A stretch of 64,000 nt of DNA. It comes from a virus. Positions 25,649 through 33,825 of this stretch are shown piece after piece (the first letter of the stretch is position 1; every line of letters begins with the position of its first letter). The stretch spans positions 1 to 64,000 of IMG/VR virus record IMGVR_UViG_3300027852_000038; one strand, 5' to 3'. A model generated the notes under the pieces. The model made no database searches. It was given only the letters and a program-made list of their open reading frames with translations, and was not told where the DNA came from. The position numbers were made by a program, and so were the translations under genes.

Positions 25649-26431
25649 TTAAGCAATAAAACTCCCATTATTAATACTATCTTGGTCTGAAGGCGTATAC
25701 CCAGCCCTCGTAATTATTAAAGTGTAAGTTTGACCCTTGATTAAACGCTCCAATAAAATACGTCCTTCACTGTTTGTCGTTTTAGTTGCATTGTAACCAG
25801 GTCCAGACACAACCACCAAAGCACCCTCAAGTTTATAATCACTGCAAAAATCTTTAACATATAAATTGACGTCAGTGTATTCAATCCCACCTCCTGGACC
25901 GGTTCCAGGTTCAACAAAAGGAATTACCAGACTTGAGTAAATGTCATCTTGATTCACTACCAACAGAACCTTATCGGATGAAGGGGAATCGACCCGAATT
26001 GAATCATATGTAGTATGGTAACTAACTTTTAATAATCCAATAGCCTCTTCCGGTAGTTTTACATTTCTACCCTCAATTATAACATTACTTTCAGGATAAA
26101 CCCGACCCACCCAATTATATTGAGCCGGTAAAAAAGGCATGTAATTTAAAGATTGCTCTTTGGTATTCACAAAAGTTAAAAACTCCTCCACAAAAAGCGG
26201 GACATCCTCACCCACTTTGGCAGCTTCCCCTAAATTAACTGACAGATTGTAAGGCGTATAAACATCACTGAAATACCGACAAAAAGCAGGTGTGTTAATT
26301 ACAAATTCAGATTGGTTATCATTTTTTTCAGAGTCAAGAACTAAAGACGCATTTAAAAAATCTTGTCCCCGGTCTTCCTGCTCCTCTTCCGGCGTTGTAA
26401 AGTCAATCAATAAAGCTTTCTCAGATTTCAT
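25649..26431 (-). CDS. Tail protein with C-terminal carboxypeptidase-regulatory-like domain
   Basis: 260 residues from the ATG at 26431 (GAAGGG site); the TTG to 26446 is less likely. The last ~80 residues (NLYVKDFCSDYKLEGALVVV ... TNSEGRILLERLIKGQTYTL) form a CnaB or carboxypeptidase-regulatory-like beta-sandwich, common on phage fibres. The first part is unrecognised. Confidence 0.5.
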   Translation of the reverse strand: MKSEKALLIDFTTPEEEQEDRGQDFLNASLVLDSEKNDNQSEFVINTPAFCRYFSDVYTPYNLSVNLGEAAKVGEDVPLFVEEFLTFVNTKEQSLNYMPFLPAQYNWVGRVYPESNVIIEGRNVKLPEEAIGLLKVSYHTTYDSIRVDSPSSDKVLLVVNQDDIYSSLVIPFVEPGTGPGGGIEYTDVNLYVKDFCSDYKLEGALVVVSGPGYNATKTTNSEGRILLERLIKGQTYTLIITRAGYTPSDQDSINNGSFIA

Positions 26432-26435
26432 GAAT

Positions 26436-26696
26436 TTACCCTTCAATAATTACAGTTTTTCTTTCTCTTGGTTTAAGCTTATCCCTGCCAACCACTGTAA
26501 CACCGTCGTCAGTAATGGCTAAAATAACTCTATCACCTATATAATATATGTCAGTTTCAATTCCAGTTGTAGCTCTGTAAGTTTTATTACCAACTTTTAT
26601 CTTTAAACGGCCCCCGGTCTCCACTTCAGACACTACTCCAATAATCACGGGGGTTTCTTTTTTATCAACGTCTAATAATGATTTTATACCAGGCAT
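26436..26696 (-). CDS. Small OB-fold-like baseplate protein
   Basis: 86 residues, beta-rich (GRLKIKVGNKTYRATTG, YYIGDRVILAITDDGV). It overlaps the end of the hub gene by 13 bp. The pattern suggests a small OB barrel of the tail tip. Confidence 0.45.
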   Translation of the reverse strand: MPGIKSLLDVDKKETPVIIGVVSEVETGGRLKIKVGNKTYRATTGIETDIYYIGDRVILAITDDGVTVVGRDKLKPRERKTVIIEG

Positions 26697-29600
26697 TGCT
26701 TAACCTCCATATTATTCAGCACCTTTAAACCTTGGATAGAGATTGTCACTTTTTCTAAATGAACATTGCCATAAATTTTTAAACCGGCATCGTCTAAGCT
26801 TATTAATTTGCCATCAACCGCCTCATTTTTATACGGAGCAACTATACTTAATTTTTTAATGTCATATTTACTATTATCTAGATAAGCCTTCCCCCTGATA
26901 ACCGCCACACTTTCAGTGACTATGTTAATATCTTGAATTGACGGAGCTTCTTTTACCCCCTCCCCGGTCTGAACTAACACACTTACATTTTCCCCACCAC
27001 TTATAGCAAGGACATACAATAATTTTTCAATATCATGCTCAGCCACTAAATACCTGTCATAATTTGTGACATATTTTATTTTTGCAATCCTTGAAGCATT
27101 CCCGCCGATGATCAATTCTTTATTATTTTCTGCATATCCAACACTTCCCCCGGTCATACCAATCCACTCTATAGATATTATAGATTGAATCGGCTTAGCA
27201 GTAGACCCTTTTCCGGATTGAAAAACCACAAATTCTTCTTTTTCTTCGTCAAAATTCCCCAGAAAAGTAACATTTCCTTGAGTAGCATAATAATTCAACG
27301 CCTCTTCTGGAGTCCTGACCGTTTCCCAGTAGGCCCTAACATGGACGCTATCGCCTTGTGGCCGGTTAGATTCTTCGATTTCTAAAGTAGGAAAGATCAA
27401 ATAATCATTGCCCCCATTGACCTCGACTGAATCAAAACCCTTACCTTTTATGACTTGATAATTCAATCCAATAAGATTCTCAATATCAGTATACCAGGCA
27501 ACCGGTGAAGTGTCAGCCATTATGTCAACCGGCCGAACCGGGAAACGGTCCCTAACCAATATTGACCCATCATCTTGTGACCTAACTACTGCCCCTATTA
27601 TTTGAGCTATTTTCTTAATGATCTGAATTGGAGTTCCTCTTACTTCGAAAACGTCCGGAATGACCCAATCGGAACACTCCCAATCAAGAGCATTTGCAGT
27701 CAAAACCCCACCAGCTACTTCAGATGCTAAAGTGGCCGTATCTAACACAAAGTCAGTTTCACTGCTGTAGGGTAAATCATCAAGTGCGGAAAGACTTCGG
27801 CCCCATAATTGAAATGAGTATTTATCACCCTTTCGATCTTCCAGCAGAAAGTAAAGAACTCTATTACCGATCTGTAATTCAATTCTTGACTCCCCTTTTC
27901 TATCTTCTGGATCAGCGTCAAATTGCAAATCAATACTGGTTGAAGATATCGAAATAGTGTTGTGTATTTGATTCTCATCATACACCACCGACAGTGATTT
28001 AATCTTTCTTTTAATCGACTTCCCATCAAGGTAAATTTCCCATGGTATTGATATAGAGTAGGCTTCATGATCTTTAAATCCGAATATGATTTGTTGCAAT
28101 GAATTAATGTAGGTGGTTTCTTCCAGGGTATTTAAAATGGCCTGGATAGCCTGGTAAGAATCACCAGATATGACATTTTTTAATTCTTGGATGGCCGCTT
28201 TTCCCTCACTTATTTGATTCTTAATAGTCTGAATTGATTCAAGACCACCACCCATACGCAAGTTTTGTATTTCATTCAATCCCAACTTTATCAAAAAAGC
28301 CTGAACATCCATCATACCCAAGGGATTGCCGATTGTTTCAATCCCCCTTGCCGGATCTGTTATAATTGCAGAAATATCCTGTATATACCTCATTGCACCA
28401 ATTTTTAAATATATATCTTGCTTTTCCTGGAGTCCAAAAGGAACAGGCACGGCCTTAATTGATTCAAGGCCCATCGACGCTATGAGTCCTTCTGGTGCTT
28501 GAATTTCTTTGACCCGGTTCCTTAAAGATGAAACATATTTTAAATCTGCAACTTTGATAAGATAATTAAATACAGACTCAAAGCCTAACCCATTAGAAGA
28601 CATCTGGATGCTTAAATTTACCGGGTTGGACAGTTTGTTTAACGTATCTCTCCATGCACTGTTATCCACCTTCACCCATTCAGGAGAATGAGCTACTTTA
28701 GATAGCCGCCATTCATCGGCATAATACCAGGTGTCAGTTCCTTGCCAAACCCCATCATACCAGATGCCGGAAATTCTAATTTGTTCACCTGAAATTCTCA
28801 TCTCTTCGTTATGCTCTACCGTAGATCCCATCTGAACGCCGTCTCTATAAGCTTTTAACTCTCCGGCTACCCGGTCATAAGTTCCTACGTATGTTTGCCA
28901 ACTGTGATAGGTCCAATCAAAGTCGTCTACCCCAGCATAAATCATTTCATCGGAGGTCTGTTTCAATAATCCAAATTTCCAGTTTTTTACTCCGTCAACG
29001 CCATCACCATAAGAATTAAAATCCCATGAAGGTAGGTCTGTTCCATCAGGTCCACCTTTCGACGCCCACGAATAAAGATCTGTTCCACCGCCACTATTAT
29101 CTATCATCGTATACATAAGACATTCAACAGACATAGCTTGTTTTATTTCAAGTTCGGAAGAATTAGCAATGGCGCCATAACCGCTATCCTGTAGATAAAT
29201 ATAGTAACCCATCTCACCTTCGTCACATTCTTCCCAGGGATTATTTCTCATATGTAAATCCCCGGTTATATTATATTTTGATGAGTCAAAAAGAACCTCT
29301 TGAGTAGCATATTCATTATTTCCGTTAACTACCCAACTGTAATGGAATACTCTTAAATAATAGTCATTCCAAACACGTTTACACGGGGTTTCCCCACGTC
29401 TTCCAATATAATAATCATTACGCTCGCCGGTTGGTCTTATATAGATATCTATTTTCATGCCTGATATTGCCAACATTTTTGGGACACGGGTATGGATTAC
29501 CGCCTTTGAAGAGTCACCGTTCCAATAACCTATCTCTCCATACAATTCCTGTTTTATATTATTCATTTTAGCAACTAGAGCGAGCCGGGCAGATCCCGGA

Positions 29601-31084
29601 TGATTGTTTAATACCCATCCAATAGAACCCGCTGAATTAACTACTAAATCATAAAACTTAAATTTAGTAGTAGGCTTATTGTCCCAAAGCCCATTCCTCA
29701 CCCATATTTCCATATCAGTATTTTCAAAATTAGCATCTGTAAAAGTCCCAACTTGGGACCAGGCGGACCCACTCCAACGATATCCCTTTAACACGCTTCC
29801 CGCTCGCGTAATTCGTAACTTACCAGAAGTATCAGAACTCCCAGAGCTTCCGGTAGTTGACCAAGAGCCATTAAACACTTTATTAAATTCATACCGCCTT
29901 CCGCCGGAATATATTAAACCCATAATAGCAGCATCTGTATAATGCCTACCTTGAGCACAACGCGCCCAAATACCACAACGCCAACTATTAGTATCAGGAT
30001 AGGTCAACAAGTCAAAAGATACCTGGACATCAAAATCACCTTTTAAAAGATACTTAGATTCAATCCGTGGACCTGTAGCTGTGGAAGAGGAGGCCGCCAT
30101 TTCCAATTTACCACCATCAAAATAAATATTATCCGGATCAGACATATTCCACAAATCTTCTGTAGGCTTATCCCCATCCGACCCGTCTAAATCATCTGAT
30201 ATTTCAGCAATCGTATTCCACGGAGCATTTAACTTGTCGAAAAACTCGGAGCCGTCATAATTAGAAGTACCACAGCTATCATTAATATGAATTGCAAGTG
30301 GATAATCGTCAAGATCTGTATCTATTTGGGTGGGGTCTGGTACAACTGTTATCTGCTTTTCCCATCCCCCGGCTACGAATAGCTGGCCATACATCTCATC
30401 AGCAATCGTATCCATATCAGCGGTGTCAAGATACCGATTAAATATCACTACTCCATCAATTAACCCGTCGCAGCACTCGCCGTCGAGGTTTCCCCCGATA
30501 GACCATTCAGCAGAAGTTATAGATGGCTCATTAGAAAAAAAACCATTTTCATCATCACCTAGTTGGGCCAGGTCTCCATCAAGAATGTGTATTCTAAACT
30601 CTTTTGTAATTCCATTTAAGGCTATACATACAAAATACCATTCATTTAGAGTGAGCGCACTTTCATGACCTTTAGTCTCCGTCCCTACTCCCCCGTTGTA
30701 TCCAATTCCAATTCTTATTTCAATCCCATTAGTATAAACCATGAAAGATCTTTTATTAGCACCGCCAAACCATTTTCCAAATATAATATCATTCACACCA
30801 AGAACAGTAGGTCTATACCACCCACATACAGTGACAATCTTGTTATCCTCACCATATTTAAACGGGAACCCGGAAACTAACGAAGAATCATCAACCGATA
30901 AATATTGAGCAAAGGTAGAGTCAAATTCAGCGGACCTGTTCCCCACCTTACTGACTAAACTTTGTGTAGCTCCATTCGTATTGACAAGGGTCTGGCTATT
31001 AATGCCATCAATAAGAAAAGCATCATATTCAAAATTCCAATACCCTTTCGCCGCCGGATCTGTTGTGAATACATTTTCACTCAT
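26684..31084 (-). CDS. Tail hub / fibre protein with LamG-like and DUF2341-like domains
   Basis: 1466 residues. Residues 1-230 read as a LamG (concanavalin-type) domain (KGYWNFEYDAFLID, AEFDSTFAQYLSVDD, IDGVVIFNRYLD). A DUF2341-like segment follows around 235-600, then a second LamG near 650-830. The part after about 1080 (KIKSLSVVYDENQIHNTISI) resembles a baseplate hub fold. The fused layout suggests a central tail-tip protein that carries carbohydrate-binding modules. The stop and the next gene's start overlap by 13 bp. Confidence 0.65.
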   Translation of the reverse strand: MSENVFTTDPAAKGYWNFEYDAFLIDGINSQTLVNTNGATQSLVSKVGNRSAEFDSTFAQYLSVDDSSLVSGFPFKYGEDNKIVTVCGWYRPTVLGVNDIIFGKWFGGANKRSFMVYTNGIEIRIGIGYNGGVGTETKGHESALTLNEWYFVCIALNGITKEFRIHILDGDLAQLGDDENGFFSNEPSITSAEWSIGGNLDGECCDGLIDGVVIFNRYLDTADMDTIADEMYGQLFVAGGWEKQITVVPDPTQIDTDLDDYPLAIHINDSCGTSNYDGSEFFDKLNAPWNTIAEISDDLDGSDGDKPTEDLWNMSDPDNIYFDGGKLEMAASSSTATGPRIESKYLLKGDFDVQVSFDLLTYPDTNSWRCGIWARCAQGRHYTDAAIMGLIYSGGRRYEFNKVFNGSWSTTGSSGSSDTSGKLRITRAGSVLKGYRWSGSAWSQVGTFTDANFENTDMEIWVRNGLWDNKPTTKFKFYDLVVNSAGSIGWVLNNHPGSARLALVAKMNNIKQELYGEIGYWNGDSSKAVIHTRVPKMLAISGMKIDIYIRPTGERNDYYIGRRGETPCKRVWNDYYLRVFHYSWVVNGNNEYATQEVLFDSSKYNITGDLHMRNNPWEECDEGEMGYYIYLQDSGYGAIANSSELEIKQAMSVECLMYTMIDNSGGGTDLYSWASKGGPDGTDLPSWDFNSYGDGVDGVKNWKFGLLKQTSDEMIYAGVDDFDWTYHSWQTYVGTYDRVAGELKAYRDGVQMGSTVEHNEEMRISGEQIRISGIWYDGVWQGTDTWYYADEWRLSKVAHSPEWVKVDNSAWRDTLNKLSNPVNLSIQMSSNGLGFESVFNYLIKVADLKYVSSLRNRVKEIQAPEGLIASMGLESIKAVPVPFGLQEKQDIYLKIGAMRYIQDISAIITDPARGIETIGNPLGMMDVQAFLIKLGLNEIQNLRMGGGLESIQTIKNQISEGKAAIQELKNVISGDSYQAIQAILNTLEETTYINSLQQIIFGFKDHEAYSISIPWEIYLDGKSIKRKIKSLSVVYDENQIHNTISISSTSIDLQFDADPEDRKGESRIELQIGNRVLYFLLEDRKGDKYSFQLWGRSLSALDDLPYSSETDFVLDTATLASEVAGGVLTANALDWECSDWVIPDVFEVRGTPIQIIKKIAQIIGAVVRSQDDGSILVRDRFPVRPVDIMADTSPVAWYTDIENLIGLNYQVIKGKGFDSVEVNGGNDYLIFPTLEIEESNRPQGDSVHVRAYWETVRTPEEALNYYATQGNVTFLGNFDEEKEEFVVFQSGKGSTAKPIQSIISIEWIGMTGGSVGYAENNKELIIGGNASRIAKIKYVTNYDRYLVAEHDIEKLLYVLAISGGENVSVLVQTGEGVKEAPSIQDINIVTESVAVIRGKAYLDNSKYDIKKLSIVAPYKNEAVDGKLISLDDAGLKIYGNVHLEKVTISIQGLKVLNNMEVKQCLV

Positions 31085-31357
31085 CTACTCACCTACTTTT
31101 TTAAGGGCACGTTTTAAACTGGCCTTTGATCCTTTTAAACCTGCATCTTTTAACATTTCAATCGCCGCACGAATGCGCTCTTCAACATCACCCTCTTCAA
31201 AACCACCCTCACTTTTTATGAGCAGAGTCTCATGAGTTATTTTACCAATATAACCATTGAGAACCTGACCCACTTCAAAATATTTCTCATTCCCTTTAAA
31301 ACTCAATAACCATTCTTCAGCTTCCTCAAAGGTGTCAAACAATCCAAAATCTCTCAC
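31085..31357 (-). CDS. Small hypothetical protein
   Basis: 90 residues, acidic and then basic at the C-terminus (GLKGSKASLKRALKKVGE). It ends where the hub gene begins. No family recognised. Confidence 0.45.
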   Translation of the reverse strand: MRDFGLFDTFEEAEEWLLSFKGNEKYFEVGQVLNGYIGKITHETLLIKSEGGFEEGDVEERIRAAIEMLKDAGLKGSKASLKRALKKVGE

Positions 31358-31405
31358 ATCAACCTCACAAATAATATGTTATCTTCCATTTATTTATTTA
31401 ACCTC

Positions 31406-31735
31406 TCACAGTTTAGACCGATCATCAAGCCTCGGAAAGTGCCTGGTATATTCTAAAAGAGTAAGACAACCCCATGCAGCATGTGCAAGGTGGTGAAGGC
31501 CCGACTCACTATCATATCTTTCCCCACCCCAGAAACTCCATAAATGTCTCATCAAAGCGGCGAAAACTCTACCCCAGGACATTCCCTTTTCCCAGTTTCT
31601 AAAAGGGTGGCCCTTCCCCTCTTTACCGGCACCCTCAACTCCATAAGTGTATACGGCCACAAGCTCCTTAAGTGCCCGGGGTGGAACAAGATCAAACCTT
31701 AACTTCCCTAAATCGTTTTTGACACCGCCTTCCAT
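31406..31735 (-). CDS. dATP/dGTP diphosphohydrolase-like protein (DUF5664 type)
   Basis: 109 residues from the ATG at 31735 (AAAGGG site); upstream codons lack a site. It matches the pattern NDLGKLRFDLVPPRAL, RNWEKGMSWGRVFAALMRH, then GERYDSESGLHHLAHAAWG, which is the DUF5664 / dATP-dGTP diphosphohydrolase signature with its Glu/Asp/His metal ligands. It would remove purine dNTPs or an analogue. Odd place: inside the tail region, with a ~270-bp gap before it. No PurZ-like gene is seen in the window. Confidence 0.7.
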   Translation of the reverse strand: MEGGVKNDLGKLRFDLVPPRALKELVAVYTYGVEGAGKEGKGHPFRNWEKGMSWGRVFAALMRHLWSFWGGERYDSESGLHHLAHAAWGCLTLLEYTRHFPRLDDRSKL

Positions 31736-32003
31736 TTTAACCCTTTCAATTTTGACTAAAAATACCAGAAAATTAGCACGGATCACCTTGCAGCATTCGT
31801 CCCGTTTAGTTTTGTATGCACACCAATAATTCTAGTATTCTGATTTGAAATCTTTGCACTATCTTTTAATACGAGAAACCTTAAAAATTTTTGAATCTCA
31901 TATTGGCGTTAAATTGATTTGCCCCTTGTCAGTATAGTTAGGGACTAAATTAATAATTAAAATTAAGAGAAGTTTGACACATCAGGTTTTGAATTGATCT
32001 GTT

Positions 32004-33419
32004 TTATTCAGCATACCAGCCCAGAACAAATAGATTGTCTGGGTCTTGTGCTGTTAGTGCCGGGACAACCTCTTTCAGCCAAATTGGGAAGGCTGCGGGA
32101 TCAGTATGAAATTCAATTTTTTCACTGTCCGCCCAAGTCCCGCCCCACCCGGTCCCGGTGAGGGTAAAGTAAGGTTGGCCTGTATTAGGATTAATAGGGG
32201 AAAAGGTCACACCGACTGTTCCTGATCCAATCGCTCCTGCATTTGTTCCAGCAGCTGAAAAAGTAGTTCCACCCCCGGTGAGTGTCAGGGTGAAATCATC
32301 TTCTTCAGTTCCATCATTAAACATCAGGACCGGATAGCCCGATTCATCGTAGGTTCCGCTTGCGGAAGTCTCAACCCAACTATCCATTGACGGGGTAATC
32401 TCACCACCGTCTAAACAGCCAGCTCCATACGTGTTGTTATTAGCGGCGGTGTAACTGTTTGCAACTGTATTTTCCAGGGTGACAACGACCTGATTACCCG
32501 TGTAAGCAAAGCAATTTTCTTTATAATCGATGGTCACATTTGTTCCCGTCGCCACCACTGAGGTCCAGGTGATTTGAGTGGTCCAGGCGCCGGTTGCCAT
32601 ATTCAATTCTCCAGCACTGCAATCCCCGGAACATACACCATCTTTATCAATACTAACAATCTGGGCTCCAGCTGTAACTTCCGGTAATGAATCTGGTTGC
32701 CGACAAATCCCATTAGTGATATTGGTTAAGGTTGATAAAGTAGGAGCAGTGGTGTCATCCCCGGCCCCAATGACTTCCCCCACATAAGCGTTATCGGCAA
32801 TATCAAGCCACTCTTCTTTCGTGGTGGCTTCCAGGGTCATAACCTTATTAGATCCCACATACAGCCCATAAGGATATTCTATATCAACACTGGCCGTTCT
32901 CTTTACCCATTCCCCTCCGGAATATTCCACACTATCACCAACCCTAACCCCGATGGCTATAGTTTGACTGGTTTTAAACTTATCGGTAAGATGTAAAACC
33001 CCACCATTCAAGAATCGAAAATCATTATTTTCCATCAAAAGAGTGACAGTCCCATCCCCGGCGGTTATATCAGCCGCCAAAGATCCTACCCCAAGTAGAA
33101 TAGGGGAATAATCAGCAAGATCACCCTGAACGTCAATTTGAGAACCCTCCCCGATATAAAAACGATCATCAGCATTAGAAGGATATTCTGGATAAACCAG
33201 CATACCATATCCAATATCGTCGTCAGCATTTTCATTGGCCCAAAATTCTTTACGCCACCGGGTAACTCCGTTTATTCTTTCTGACTTGGTAACCCTGGGG
33301 AATAAATTATGTCTAACCCCGGACACAACTTCAACCTGACCCTTACGGCCTCCATTGCTTGAAGCGTCATTAACCATTACGCTCTTTCTAAACTTGATAT
33401 CACTTACATTTATACTCAT
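32004..33419 (-). CDS. Hypothetical virion protein (tail region)
   Basis: 471 residues, Thr, Gly, Asn and Asp rich, beta-rich with several Ig-like strands (TFSPINPNTGQPYFTLTGTG). The N-terminus KFRKSVMVNDASSNGGRKGQ is a form seen at the start of phage structural proteins. It lies between the 127-aa tail gene and the fibre genes. Confidence 0.45.
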   Translation of the reverse strand: MSINVSDIKFRKSVMVNDASSNGGRKGQVEVVSGVRHNLFPRVTKSERINGVTRWRKEFWANENADDDIGYGMLVYPEYPSNADDRFYIGEGSQIDVQGDLADYSPILLGVGSLAADITAGDGTVTLLMENNDFRFLNGGVLHLTDKFKTSQTIAIGVRVGDSVEYSGGEWVKRTASVDIEYPYGLYVGSNKVMTLEATTKEEWLDIADNAYVGEVIGAGDDTTAPTLSTLTNITNGICRQPDSLPEVTAGAQIVSIDKDGVCSGDCSAGELNMATGAWTTQITWTSVVATGTNVTIDYKENCFAYTGNQVVVTLENTVANSYTAANNNTYGAGCLDGGEITPSMDSWVETSASGTYDESGYPVLMFNDGTEEDDFTLTLTGGGTTFSAAGTNAGAIGSGTVGVTFSPINPNTGQPYFTLTGTGWGGTWADSEKIEFHTDPAAFPIWLKEVVPALTAQDPDNLFVLGWYAE

Positions 33420-33440
33420 TTGCTGGACCCCCTTAATTTT

Positions 33441-33824
33441 TTATTCTAAAACCATGAATTTCAGTCTAACATTACTATAATAATCAGTACCACCCTGGTT
33501 AGGCCTAGGAATTAATGGGCTTGCCTCAATTACAGGAGGATCCTCATGACGAAAACGGACCACATATAGATCGGTTTCATATTGAAGCTCATAGCTCGCT
33601 CCCGTAACCTTAGACAATTCCAATATTTCGTTTAATGTCTCGCGAGTAATCCAACCGTGTAAGTAATCTCCAACCAAATCTAAGGGTTTGCCCGTTTTTT
33701 CTTCTTCCCAAATAATAAGGTTTTGCGCCAAGGTCCTGGCAACCTCGGCACTCACCCCGGTCCAGGCAAACTCATTTTCAATTATTAAATCAGGCAACAC
33801 CACACTCTCCAGAGTTACAGCCAT
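33441..33824 (-). CDS. Small tail protein after the tape measure
   Basis: 127 residues from the ATG at 33824 (GGGGACAATTAAA), one base past the tape measure stop. The C-terminus (FRHEDPPVIEASPLIPRP, then YYSNVRLKFMVLE) is of a type often found just downstream of tape measure genes. It probably joins the tube to the tail tip. Family unnamed. Confidence 0.5.
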   Translation of the reverse strand: MAVTLESVVLPDLIIENEFAWTGVSAEVARTLAQNLIIWEEEKTGKPLDLVGDYLHGWITRETLNEILELSKVTGASYELQYETDLYVVRFRHEDPPVIEASPLIPRPNQGGTDYYSNVRLKFMVLE

Positions 33825-33825
33825 T

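Noticed and set aside
31736-32003. Possible promoter in the gap (TATACT near 31931 on the minus strand)
   Set aside because: No acceptable -35 at the right distance; sequence is just AT-rich, and no further gene or hairpin is seen.
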